A stretch of 10,282 nucleotides of DNA, from NCBI GenBank assembly GCA_002373045.1, contig DFHU01000012.1, positions 33,992 to 44,273 of the forward strand, in the 5' to 3' direction. Under the pieces are notes generated by a model. That model made no database searches, was not told the origin of the DNA, and saw only the letters and a program-made list of their open reading frames with translations. Position 1 is the stretch's first letter, and each line of letters begins with the position of its first letter. The position numbers and the translations under genes were made by a program. Positions 1 to 6,780 of the stretch are shown in pieces. Origin of the DNA: Pseudoselenomonas ruminantium. GTDB lineage: Bacteria > Bacillota > Negativicutes > Selenomonadales > Selenomonadaceae.

Positions 1-1448
1 ACACATACTACAGCAAAGACAATACCCACGGGATAGGAAATTGCGGTGGACAGCTGCAAGCCTTCCGGCGCCTGCAAAATGTAGGTGCAGGATACAGCCG
101 ACATAAACGTTGCCGGCACAAAAGGAATCTTCCATGCACCGGAACCTTTCTTCGTGCGATAGAGATATACTGCACCCGTCCAAAGAACAATCATGGCCAG
201 CGTCTGATTCGTCCAGGAGAAATAACGCCAAATGATGTTAAAATCCATTTGGGACAGAATACCGCCCACAGCCAGCAGCGGCACAGCAAACATCAGGCGC
301 TTAGCGGACTGGTCCTGATTGACGCCGAACCAGTCAGCCAGCGTCAGACGGGCAGAACGGAATGCCGTATCACCGGAAGTAATCGGGCAGGCAATAACGC
401 CCAGTAACGCCAATACATAACCAGCACCATTCCCCATAAATCCCATACATATATCATAAACTACAGTTCCCGGTCCACCAGCTTTCATGGCTTCAGCCAA
501 TTCACCAGTACTCTCATAAAAAGTAATACCAGCAGTTGCCCAAATTAAAGCAATAATTCCTTCTGAAACCATAGCACCATAAAAAACAGGACGACCTAAA
601 CGCTCATCTTTAAGACAGCGTGCCATTATTGGAGACTGCGTGGAATGAAAACCAGATATAGCCCCACAAGCTACAGTTATAAACATTAATGGCCAAATAG
701 GCATTTTTTCTGCTCCCAAGGGATGTAGATTAGCCAAAGTCATCTCTGGCATGTGATGACCGCCCACGCCAAAAAGCATTCCTCCCATAATACCTAAAGC
801 CATAATGATTAAACAAGCACCGAACAGAGGATAAAAGCGAGCAATAAGCTTATCCACCGGCAAAAGCGTTGCAAGAAAATAATACAGGAACACAACCACT
901 AACACATACGGTGTCAACTCTTTTGCTGCAATTATAATAGGAGAAGCAAGAAAACCGGCAATAAAACCACCAGGTCCAACCGTTTCAGAAATAAGTTTGG
1001 AAAGTAACCCTGCCGGTCCCGTCGCAAACACAGTACCAACGAGTACCAGCAGCACTACGGAGAACACGCGCATAATCATCAGCATCGTGCCCCCCATATG
1101 GTGCCCGACTACTTCGGAGATACTCTTGCCATCCTCGCGCAAGGAAATCATCCCCGACAGATAGTCATGGACAGCTCCGGCAAAAATCGTACCAAAGACA
1201 ATCCAAAGATAAACGCTTGGCCCCCAGATTGCACCGCCAAGAGCACCAAAGATAGGCCCAAGGCCGGCAATATTTAATAGCTGAATCAAAAACACTTTCC
1301 AAGTAGGCAGGGGAATGTAATCCACCCCGTCATTATGCACCAAAGCCGGCGTCTTGGCATCGGTGGGACCGAACACATTATCGACGATTTTACCATAGAC
1401 AAAATAGCCGCCAATTAAAGCACATAGAGCAACCAAAAATGTAACCAT
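1..1448 (-). CDS. cstA: Carbon starvation protein CstA family transporter (C-terminus off the window)
   Basis: Polytopic inner-membrane protein of the CstA family, whose characterised members take up peptides or pyruvate. I read 482 codons from the ATG at 1446-1448 to the left edge with no stop; the start has a good SD (GAGGTGA) 6 nt upstream. Family hallmarks seen: GVDYIPLPTW near residues 41-50, IAGLGPIFGALGGAIWGP at 60-77, VHDYLSG at 93-99, HSTQSPIMA from 268, and CPITSGDTAFRSARL from 354. The protein is almost entirely hydrophobic segments joined by short loops. Short-form CstA proteins of anaerobes are about this long, so few residues should be missing. It is divergent from the TauE/SafE gene. 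Synonymous composition changes sharply inside the gene: third-position GC is 11/65 codons at 414-608 but 40/65 at 219-413, pointing to a recombinant segment. Family assignment is firm; the substrate is not known. Confidence 0.93.
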   Translation of the reverse strand, partial: MVTFLVALCALIGGYFVYGKIVDNVFGPTDAKTPALVHNDGVDYIPLPTWKVFLIQLLNIAGLGPIFGALGGAIWGPSVYLWIVFGTIFAGAVHDYLSGMISLREDGKSISEVVGHHMGGTMLMIMRVFSVVLLVLVGTVFATGPAGLLSKLISETVGPGGFIAGFLASPIIIAAKELTPYVLVVVFLYYFLATLLPVDKLIARFYPLFGACLIIMALGIMGGMLFGVGGHHMPEMTLANLHPLGAEKMPIWPLMFITVACGAISGFHSTQSPIMARCLKDERLGRPVFYGAMVSEGIIALIWATAGITFYESTGELAEAMKAGGPGTVVYDICMGFMGNGAGYVLALLGVIACPITSGDTAFRSARLTLADWFGVNQDQSAKRLMFAVPLLAVGGILSQMDFNIIWRYFSWTNQTLAMIVLWTGAVYLYRTKKGSGAWKIPFVPATFMSAVSCTYILQAPEGLQLSTAISYPVGIVFAVVC

Positions 1449-1481
1449 GAAAGTTCACCTCATTTTTACCACTTTTAAAAT

Positions 1482-1562
1482 AATTGCGAATACTTCCGTT
1501 AATCCCTGCCAGCCCTCCTTTGTATTGAATTGGCATTTATGCTATAATGAGTATTCGTAATT
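1482..1562. promoter_or_regulatory. Spaced inverted repeat in the cstA/exporter divergent region, candidate paired operator
   Basis: AATTGCGAATACTT at 1482-1495 and GAGTATTCGTAATT at 1549-1562 are inverted copies matching at 12 of 14 positions. The right copy begins right after the -10 box of the plus-strand promoter and covers its expected start site; the left copy lies about 35 bp before the cstA start codon. Two opposed copies of one motif flanking a promoter suggest a regulator binding both, perhaps by looping. This is inference; the regulator is unknown. Confidence 0.35.
1520..1548 (+). promoter_or_regulatory. Sigma-A type promoter of the TauE/SafE gene
   Basis: TTGTAT at 1520-1525, a 17-nt spacer and a perfect TATAAT at 1543-1548, preceded by the extended -10 TG (TGC). 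Transcription should start near 1555, giving a leader of about 78 nt. The leader contains a 5-bp GGGGC/GCCCC hairpin (1566-1583) of unknown relevance. Confidence 0.7.
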
Positions 1563-1632
1563 CGAGGGGCGAACTCCTGCCCCATACAAAAAGTTTTTCT
1601 CTGGTAATTTCATTGTCGAAAGGAGTTTATTT

Positions 1633-2424
1633 ATGGAAATTCTCTTGTTTCTGCTCTTAGGACTTGGTGTCGGCACCTTTGGCACTTTGGTAGGCATCGG
1701 TGGCGGCCTTATCTGTGTACCGATTTTTATTTTGTTCCTGTCGCAGGGGACAGCACATCCTTTTTTTGAAACAGCTGCTCAGATTACGGGCACTTCTCTT
1801 GTTATCGTTATGGCCAATGCCCTGTCGGGTACGCTTGCCTATATCAGACAAAAGCGGGTGTACTTCAAGGCAGCGGTTCCCTTCGCCATTGCTACCCTGC
1901 CTGGTGCCTTCTTTGGCTCCTATATCGTGGACAATTTCAATATGCCTATGCTCAACTTCTACTTTGGCATTTTCCTCTTGTTCATGGCGTCAATGATGTA
2001 CATGAACAGCCGTCGCAAGCCGCCTGTAGATGTGGACGGACTGCCGGAAGGCTTCACCTTCAACCAGTTCTGGGGCATCGCATCAAGCTTTGTGGTGGGT
2101 TTCCTCTCCAGCATCTTCGGCATCGGCGGCGGCGTTATCCATGTGCCCTTGATGATTTACCTCTTGGGCTTCCCCGTGCATATGGCAACGGCTACATCCC
2201 ATTTCGTGCTGGCCTGCTCCTCTGCCTTCGGCGTGGTGTCCCACTTTATGCTCGACCACATCATCTGGATGCCCGCCATCTGTATCTCCATTGGCGCCGC
2301 TATCGGTGCACAGATTGGGGCAAAGATTTCCAAGAAAACAAAATCTAAAGTCATTTTGGCACTGCTCTCTTTGGCCATGTTTGCATTAGGATGCAGACTA
2401 ATACTGATGGGCAGTGCGCAGTAA
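1633..2424 (+). CDS. TauE/SafE family membrane transporter (sulfite/organosulfur anion exporter type)
   Basis: A 263-aa integral membrane protein with the internal duplication typical of the TauE/SafE family (PF01925): a glycine-rich LVGIGGGLICVP motif at about residues 19-30 in the first half and IFGIGGGVIHVPL at 161-173 in the second. About eight hydrophobic stretches are visible, with a basic and polar loop (NSRRKPPVDVDGLPEG) near 125-140 between the halves. Length is normal for the family. The start has a strong SD (AAAGGAG at 1619-1625) and a clear promoter upstream. Family members export sulfite, sulfoacetate or related anions, or act as permeases; nothing nearby fixes the substrate, so a gene symbol is not given. 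It is the only long plus-strand gene here and is followed by palindromic repeat copy 1 rather than a normal U-tailed terminator. Confidence 0.9.
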   Translation: MEILLFLLLGLGVGTFGTLVGIGGGLICVPIFILFLSQGTAHPFFETAAQITGTSLVIVMANALSGTLAYIRQKRVYFKAAVPFAIATLPGAFFGSYIVDNFNMPMLNFYFGIFLLFMASMMYMNSRRKPPVDVDGLPEGFTFNQFWGIASSFVVGFLSSIFGIGGGVIHVPLMIYLLGFPVHMATATSHFVLACSSAFGVVSHFMLDHIIWMPAICISIGAAIGAQIGAKISKKTKSKVILALLSLAMFALGCRLILMGSAQ

Positions 2425-2453
2425 TTTCCTTGCTGTTGTTCGCTATACAAAGC

Positions 2454-2538
2454 GGCGGGCAGGGGCGGCCATAACTTTCGGAAGCGCTTAGACAAGCTTG
2501 TCCAACACTTCCGAAAGCCACAGCCACCCCTGCCCGCC
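2454..2538. repeat. Structured palindromic repeat, copy 1
   Basis: An 85-nt imperfect palindrome. Outer arms 2454-2469 and 2523-2538 pair at 15 of 16 positions plus a G-U; a symmetrical 5x5 internal loop follows; the inner arms CTTTCGGAAG (2475-2484) and CTTCCGAAAG (2508-2517) pair perfectly. The apical loop contains the 12-bp palindrome GACAAGCTTGTC (2491-2502). Copy 2 at 2976-3054 has the same layout and nearly the same loop core, so this is a repeat family and not a one-off hairpin. It lies between the convergent exporter gene and the 66-aa ORF, where it may also stop transcription, but neither side has a good U-tract. Confidence 0.75.
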
Positions 2539-2569
2539 TTAATTTATCTTATAGCGATAGTTGACCAGC

Positions 2570-2770
2570 CTATTCATTTGCCTGCGGATTAAAAACCAAC
2601 CGAATATGCCGTGGCTCTAACCATACAACAGATTTCTGCTTACGATAATATTTTAAACTGATATAAGCATCGGCAATGTTGTAACAAATATCGGCATCCT
2701 CAACATTTCCATCCGGTGTATTCCGGCATACAGCGTAACAAGGCACATCTACAGGAAAAAATATATTCAT
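2570..2770 (-). CDS. Hypothetical 66-aa protein
   Basis: I do not recognise this protein. It starts MNIFFPVDVPCYAVCRNTPD and ends in LVFNPQANE; it is soluble by composition, with three cysteines (residues 11, 15 and 29), several aromatic residues and a basic patch (KYYRKQK) in the middle. The SD is weak (AAGAG about 8 nt before the ATG), but a perfect TATAAT on the minus strand at 2824-2829 would give a 47-nt leader. The gene is AT-rich like its surroundings and stands alone. Its TAG stop lies inside an 11-nt sequence shared with the end of the methyltransferase-like gene. It could be a real orphan gene or a chance reading frame. Confidence 0.45.
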   Translation of the reverse strand: MNIFFPVDVPCYAVCRNTPDGNVEDADICYNIADAYISLKYYRKQKSVVWLEPRHIRLVFNPQANE

Positions 2771-2823
2771 TGCTTCGACTCTTTTTCGGTATCATATTTG
2801 ATAATCAGTGGACTACCTCATCT

Positions 2824-2829
2824 ATTATA
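2824..2829 (-). promoter_or_regulatory. Candidate -10 box for the 66-aa ORF
   Basis: Perfect TATAAT on the minus strand. The -35 region at 17-nt spacing (TTTTCG) is a poor match. Transcription would start near 2817. Confidence 0.35.
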
Positions 2830-2901
2830 ATACGTTTGTCCCCCCGCGAAAAGGTTTTTTCTAATAAATTAATAATATATCCTTAATTTACTTTTAATAT
2901 G

Positions 2902-2950
2902 GTGAAGAAAAATATTACCAGCTCCGCGGGCGCCTTTGTATCTCGATGTA
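2902..2950. repeat. Half copy of the structured palindromic repeat
   Basis: About three quarters of positions match the right half of copy 2 plus its flank (3027-3074), including the shared blocks TATTA, CAGC, GGGCGCCTTT and ATGTA. No complementary left arm is present on either side, so this is a solo arm. Weaker likeness continues to about 2970, which suggests a partial tandem duplication or a decayed copy. Confidence 0.6.
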
Positions 2951-2975
2951 CGACAATACTATATTAACGCACCAA

Positions 2976-3054
2976 GCCCGGTGGCTGATGATGCTTTCCC
3001 GTCGCGTTTGACAAGCCTGTCTAAGCAGAGGGAAAGTATTATCAGCCACCGGGC
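2976..3054. repeat. Structured palindromic repeat, copy 2
   Basis: Outer arms 2976-2989 and 3041-3054 are perfectly complementary over 14 bp (GCCCGGTGGCTGAT). A symmetrical 4x4 internal loop follows, then a 7-bp inner stem CTTTCCC/GGGAAAG (2994-3000, 3030-3036). The apical loop holds GACAAGCCTGTC (3010-3021) with flanks that, read on the minus strand (GCTTAGACAGGCTTGTCAAA), match the plus strand of copy 1 (GCTTAGACAAGCTTGTCCAA) at 18 of 20 positions. It lies just downstream of the methyltransferase-like gene and may act as its 3' end, though no U-tract follows. Confidence 0.75.
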
Positions 3055-3080
3055 GCCTTTTCATATCAATGTAAACCAGC

Positions 3081-3890
3081 CTATTTCAGCAATGCCAAAA
3101 CCCGTTCCCGATGACAGCAGGCCTCCGCAATAAAATCCCGCAAATACTCCGGAAATATCCCTTCCTGCGCGCAAAGCACCTGCAAGCGTTCCAGATTTTC
3201 CGCCCGCTGCACATCGTACTCAATACGGTGCAAAATACGAGCCAACTCCTTGCGTACCGCTGGGCTGTATAAGCCTTTGAGATTTGCCACAGCCGCCGTA
3301 CTGCACGCAGCGCGGAACAGGTAACGGCTGACGGAAAGTTCATGGTTGATATTGGCGTATCCTGCCGCCTCCCATAACGTCTCCGCTTCGCTGTTTTCGT
3401 CACTGTCCCCCGGCACGAAGTCAATTTCCTTAAACAGAGTATCGTCCAACAGCCGTACCATTTCACTCTTGGCATAAAGATGTTTTTCCCGCACAGGAAA
3501 TTCACCCTGCTTCAATGCCGCGAGCACACCCGTATAGCGCACATTGAGAAAATCGCCATAAAGCACGCCTACATCCGTAAGTTTGCGGCTGATATCCATG
3601 AGTACATCATAAGGTTCATACGCCAGCGTTAATAGATTTTCCGCCAAAACAGCGTCAAAAGAATTTTCCGCAAAGGGCAGTTTTTCCCGACGATAGTCCA
3701 AGAAATGCCATTCGATTGGCAAACCTGCAAACGCCGGCAACTCGGCCGCTTCCTCAATTTCCGTCACCACAACCAGGCGGGCATTCGGATATAAGGCTAT
3801 GATTTTTTCAATATAAGTCAGGCTTTCGAGCAACAGCCAGCGCATCGGTGCCGGCCCGCCACTAAGAAAACACATTAAATCTTGCTTCAT
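3081..3890 (-). CDS. Methyltransferase-like protein coupled to a SPINDLY glycosyltransferase
   Basis: 269 aa from the ATG at 3888-3890 (MKQDLMCFLSGGPAP). This start overlaps the TGA of the upstream glycosyltransferase gene as ATGA, a typical coupling; a GTG nine codons earlier is possible but less likely. The middle resembles a class I SAM-dependent methyltransferase: a strand ending in an acidic residue (RLVVVTEIEEAAE, about 38-50), LPFAENSFDAVLAENLL at about 71-87, then a helix and GVLYGDFLNVRY (about 108-119), as in Methyltransf_11 proteins. The glycine-rich SAM-binding motif I is not visible, so the protein may have lost catalysis or bind another ligand. The C-terminal part (150-269) is helical and unassigned. 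Paired with the glycosyltransferase it may modify or recognise the same glycan or protein; that is inference. Confidence 0.72.
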   Translation of the reverse strand: MKQDLMCFLSGGPAPMRWLLLESLTYIEKIIALYPNARLVVVTEIEEAAELPAFAGLPIEWHFLDYRREKLPFAENSFDAVLAENLLTLAYEPYDVLMDISRKLTDVGVLYGDFLNVRYTGVLAALKQGEFPVREKHLYAKSEMVRLLDDTLFKEIDFVPGDSDENSEAETLWEAAGYANINHELSVSRYLFRAACSTAAVANLKGLYSPAVRKELARILHRIEYDVQRAENLERLQVLCAQEGIFPEYLRDFIAEACCHRERVLALLK

Positions 3891-5335
3891 AGCGCAAAAT
3901 CGCCCCTTTCCGCCCACAAATCAACGCAGGCACGCCAAAAAGCTTGCCCATAGGCTGCGTGGTCACACAGCGGTGAATGTTCGATTTCCGTCCGCAGATT
4001 CGCCTGCGTAGAAGCCAAAAATGACCGGTCAGCGACCAGCTGCAAGGCGATTTTCACATAATCACGCGGGGTATCGGCTATCCATTCCCCATAGCCTGCG
4101 GCCGTCAACAAGCTGGCGCCAAAGCGGGCACTATGATGGTTCCCCTGAAGCGTGACCACCGGCACGCCCATGTAAAGGGCTGTCGCCGTCATTGCCCCGC
4201 CATTATAAGGAAAGGTATCCAGCATAACGTCCACTTCCGCATAATTGGCCAGATAATTATCTGTCCCCAAACGCACCTCTGTGCGCTCCATGGGCAGTCC
4301 GGCCTTTTCGAGCCGCTTTTCCAGCGCCTGACGTCGTTCGGGCAGGCGCGTGGTATCCTGTACAAGCAGCCGGGCACCAGGCGAAAGTTCCAATATTTCC
4401 CGCCACAAAGCCAGTACATCCGTATTGATTTTCATGGCATTTTGAAATGAGCCAAAGGTCAGCGGACTATTTTTTCCGCGCCGCGGGCAAATACTTTTTT
4501 GCATGGCTTCATTAGGCATGAAGCAAAAAGCCTGCGGCAGCTTTACCAGTTTTTCGCTAAAATATGCCGCATCGCCCGCCTGCGGGTCAAGAACACCATC
4601 CGTAAGCAAGCCATCCACCGCCGCCAAACCTGTGGTATCAAAATAGCCCACGGCAGACAGCTGTACCGGCGCAGGCTTTTTCGCCAGCACCATAAGCGTC
4701 AGCCCGCCTGCCGTATGACCGGACAAATCCACCAAAATATCAATTTCATCCCAACGGATAGCCTCGGCCATTTCCACCAGATTTTTTCCGGCCAGACAGC
4801 GGTAAATCAGACCGCCGCCCTGCAACCGATGGGTAAAGCTGTCTTCTTCATCTTCCAAGGCATAGAGATATGTGCTGGCATAGCGCACATCCAGCCCCGT
4901 TACCAAGGCTTCATAAAATCGCGCTGCCGCACTGTCACAAAAATCACTCGCGATAAAACCGATACGCAGGCGGCTATGCGGTGCTGCCTTGCGCGCCGGC
5001 AGACATTCTTCCTCCCGGTAGAGTTCCTGATAGAATTTATGCTGCTGGGCTAAATCTTCCGCACTAAGCCCCGGCAGATAATGCAGGGCAAAGAGGTAAT
5101 TGGAATAATGCTCACGCTGGCTACGCAGGTATTTATCGCATTGCGCCGCATTGCTGTATGCCGCTGCGGCGCCTTCGGGGTCAGCCAAATCGTGAAACAC
5201 CGCACCATACAGCTCATGGAGCCGCCATTCTTCTTCCGGCGCTATCTGCCCCCGCAAAGCACCCAATTTCTCTCGTGCCAACTGGGTCTTTCCCCGCTGC
5301 AAAAGGGCAATGATTTCCTGCCACTGCGTCTCCAT
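3887..5335 (-). CDS. SPINDLY/OGT-type glycosyltransferase (GT41-like)
   Basis: 482 aa from the ATG at 5333-5335, chosen because AGAGGTG sits 6 nt upstream; a GTG three codons earlier lies inside that SD. The N-terminal ~110 residues are helical with one TPR-like unit (about 40-70). The rest matches the O-GlcNAc transferase/SPINDLY C-terminal domain: RIGFIASDF (124-132), DLSGHTAGG (203-211), PAPVQ and GYFDTTG (221-236), FGSFQNAMKI (294-303, with the conserved Lys), DTFPYNGG (373-380) and GVPVVTLQGNHHSARFGASLL (390-410, UDP-sugar site). The DFxxH motif common in the family reads DFCDS here, so the His seen in human OGT is absent, and the usual Asn after GHTxx is Gly. In related anaerobes such enzymes often glycosylate flagellin or surface proteins; that role is inferred. 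It lies 26 bp after the phosphoesterase gene. Confidence 0.88.
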   Translation of the reverse strand: METQWQEIIALLQRGKTQLAREKLGALRGQIAPEEEWRLHELYGAVFHDLADPEGAAAAYSNAAQCDKYLRSQREHYSNYLFALHYLPGLSAEDLAQQHKFYQELYREEECLPARKAAPHSRLRIGFIASDFCDSAAARFYEALVTGLDVRYASTYLYALEDEEDSFTHRLQGGGLIYRCLAGKNLVEMAEAIRWDEIDILVDLSGHTAGGLTLMVLAKKPAPVQLSAVGYFDTTGLAAVDGLLTDGVLDPQAGDAAYFSEKLVKLPQAFCFMPNEAMQKSICPRRGKNSPLTFGSFQNAMKINTDVLALWREILELSPGARLLVQDTTRLPERRQALEKRLEKAGLPMERTEVRLGTDNYLANYAEVDVMLDTFPYNGGAMTATALYMGVPVVTLQGNHHSARFGASLLTAAGYGEWIADTPRDYVKIALQLVADRSFLASTQANLRTEIEHSPLCDHAAYGQAFWRACVDLWAERGDFAL

Positions 5336-5361
5336 GTCATTCACCTCTTTTTCCTAAACCA

Positions 5362-6291
5362 TTAATCCACCAGACGGAAATAGGCAATCTCCGGCGGACA
5401 GCCAATGCGCATCGGCAGCCAGCTGCCATTGCCGCTATGAACATACCCCAGACTTGCCCCCAGCTTTACAAAGCCACGATTATATTTATACATGGGGATA
5501 AGCGGCAGACCAAAAATCCCCACCTGTCCGCCATGTGTATGACCGGTAAGGGTCAGCGGAATACCCAGTTCTGCGCCATTATCAATATACTCTGGATGAT
5601 GTGCCAGCAAAATGGTATTAACGAGTTCCTCCTGCGGAATATCCTTTACCGCCTTTTGCGTAAAGGCTGCTTTTTCCAAGGCAAAGCTTTCGTCATCGCG
5701 GGAAAAGGAATACTCTGCCCCCGCCAGCCAAAGATTCGTGCCCGGCACTTTTTCTGCTCGGCCGATAAGCATATGTACCCGTGTTTTTGCGAGCAGCTGC
5801 GCCGTGCGTCCCCAGTTGCGGTAAGTCTCGTGGTTGCCGATACAGAAGTAAATCCCTTTGGGAAATAAATCCACGGCTTCATCGAGCACCTTTACCGCCT
5901 CCGGATTCATCTGCACATCGTCGAACAAATCCCCGGTCACGGCCAAAATATCCGGTTCATCTGCCGCTGCCAGCTGCAAAAGCTGACGCAAATCTTCTAT
6001 CGAAAAGAATTTTCCCAAATGCACATCGCTTATCTGGGCAATGCTCAAACCAGCCGCATCCGCTGTCTGCGGAAATCTCACATCATAATAACGCTTAACC
6101 TGATGCCGCCGCTCATAATGGTAGCCATAATAGCTGCCGCCTGCCATGGCCGCAGGGTAAAGGGTAAGCCCTTTCAAAAAACGCCGTTTATTCTTATCCA
6201 CGGGAATTCTCTGGTAAATCAAACAGGCCAGCACCGCCGGTAAGAAAATAAACAGCAATGCCGCACAAAATACAACCGATACCCAAAACAA
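5362..6291 (-). CDS. Membrane-anchored metallophosphoesterase (YaeI/YkuE-like)
   Basis: 309 aa, starting with TTG at 6289-6291; the start is supported by a strong AGGAGG 7 nt upstream, and no better ATG follows. Residues 4-26 form a membrane segment and a basic region (30-70) follows. The calcineurin-type phosphoesterase motifs are complete: SDVHLG (88-93), TGDLFDD (119-125), GNHE (152-155), the HHPE histidines (231-232) and GHTHGG (250-255), so two metal ions should be bound. The best family match is the YaeI/YkuE group, some of which hydrolyse UDP-2,3-diacylglucosamine or related lipids; in YkuE-like proteins the catalytic part lies outside the membrane. It leads a likely operon with the glycosyltransferase and methyltransferase-like genes. 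The shared pathway is unknown, but an envelope or glycan role would be coherent. Confidence 0.9.
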   Translation of the reverse strand: MFWVSVVFCAALLFIFLPAVLACLIYQRIPVDKNKRRFLKGLTLYPAAMAGGSYYGYHYERRHQVKRYYDVRFPQTADAAGLSIAQISDVHLGKFFSIEDLRQLLQLAAADEPDILAVTGDLFDDVQMNPEAVKVLDEAVDLFPKGIYFCIGNHETYRNWGRTAQLLAKTRVHMLIGRAEKVPGTNLWLAGAEYSFSRDDESFALEKAAFTQKAVKDIPQEELVNTILLAHHPEYIDNGAELGIPLTLTGHTHGGQVGIFGLPLIPMYKYNRGFVKLGASLGYVHSGNGSWLPMRIGCPPEIAYFRLVD

Positions 6292-6324
6292 AAAACCGCC
6301 TCCTATATATTTCCTTGCTAATCT

Positions 6325-6330
6325 ATTATA
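6325..6330 (-). promoter_or_regulatory. Candidate -10 box of the phosphoesterase operon
   Basis: Perfect TATAAT on the minus strand, start site near 6318, leader about 27 nt ending in AGGAGG. The -35 position falls on the T-run of the upstream terminator (TTTTTT), a poor match, so strength is uncertain. Confidence 0.45.
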
Positions 6331-6345
6331 TCCTATATCTTTGGC

Positions 6346-6373
6346 AAAAAAAATAGAACCGGCTCTGCCGATT
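6346..6373 (-). terminator. Intrinsic terminator of the HTH-like small gene
   Basis: On the minus strand AATCGGC-AGA-GCCGGTT forms a 7-bp stem (one G-U) with a 3-nt loop (6357-6373), followed by CTA and eight Ts (6346-6353). It lies 49 nt after the stop of the 79-aa gene. Confidence 0.8.
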
Positions 6374-6421
6374 CCAACTTACAAACTGATAATAGCATAA
6401 TGATAATCGTATTCTAAGGTA

Positions 6422-6661
6422 TTATGCCAAACCACGCAGGTGAGCGTTTTCCGCTTGTCTTTCCCTGTAATACCAGCGGATGGATTTGCCAATGGCGCAA
6501 CGAATAGCATCCAGCTCCCCAGCCAATGCCAGTTTACGCAATTTCGTCACATCAAAGCCATTGACCGACAAGTAACTTGCAGAAAGGAAACCTCCTCGTT
6601 TTAATTGTTTGCGAAAAATCGCGCTGTCACGACGGTCCATCTCTATGTTCTTGATAGCCAT
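6422..6661 (-). CDS. Small basic protein, possible HTH/excisionase-like DNA-binding protein
   Basis: 79 aa from the ATG at 6659-6661 (MAIKNIEMDRRD). This start has a GGGGGG SD 9 nt upstream and leaves a 55-nt leader behind an extended -10 promoter; the longer frame opening at 6718 would begin at or before the predicted transcription start, so it is not used. The segment from about 28 to 70 (LSVNGFDVTKLRKLALAGELDAIRC, then IGKSIRWYYRERQAE) has the helix-turn-helix plus wing pattern of MerR/excisionase-like domains (two helices, GEL turn, a basic strand, RWYYRER). This is pattern reading, not a family hit. The gene stands alone, with its own promoter and terminator. It could be a stand-alone regulator or a remnant of a mobile element; no integrase is nearby. 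Confidence 0.6.
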   Translation of the reverse strand: MAIKNIEMDRRDSAIFRKQLKRGGFLSASYLSVNGFDVTKLRKLALAGELDAIRCAIGKSIRWYYRERQAENAHLRGLA

Positions 6662-6722
6662 ATAAACAACCCCCCATAATCCCCTATGAAGTATATTTAC
6701 ATGCTCTCTGCGTTGCACCTAT

Positions 6723-6731
6723 ATTATAGCA
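6723..6731 (-). promoter_or_regulatory. Extended -10 promoter of the HTH-like small gene
   Basis: TGCTATAAT on the minus strand, an ideal extended -10; the -35 is weak. Transcription should start near 6716. It lies in the AT-rich gap just after the ferredoxin gene. Confidence 0.6.
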
Positions 6732-6780
6732 TAATATTGTAAACTTGTATATATATTTTTCTTTTTTTGGAAAATATACT

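Larger units (their letters stand above)
2771..3080. other. AT-rich intergenic stretch carrying repeat elements
   Basis: About 310 bases without a convincing gene. The left part (2771-2901) is AT-rich and shows only the -10 box above. The right part holds a half copy (2902-2950) and a full copy (2976-3054) of the structured palindromic repeat. A 65-codon plus-strand frame across the repeats follows the arms of the palindrome and has no SD, so I do not call it. Confidence 0.6.

Noticed and set aside
1566..1583. Attenuator hairpin in the exporter leader
   Set aside because: Only 5 bp with an 8-nt loop and no following T-run at the right distance.
2157..2495. Minus-strand frame opposite the TauE/SafE gene
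   Set aside because: It begins within repeat copy 1 and runs antisense to a well-supported gene.
2454..2538. Plain bidirectional terminator between convergent genes
   Set aside because: No U-tract on either strand, and the loop core recurs in a second copy.
3891..3917. GTG start nine codons earlier for the methyltransferase-like gene
   Set aside because: The ATG at 3890 gives the ATGA overlap usual for coupled genes; the GTG would overlap the upstream gene by 31 bases.
6422..6718. 98-aa version of the HTH-like gene
   Set aside because: Its start lies at or before the predicted transcription start and lacks an SD, unlike the ATG at 6661.
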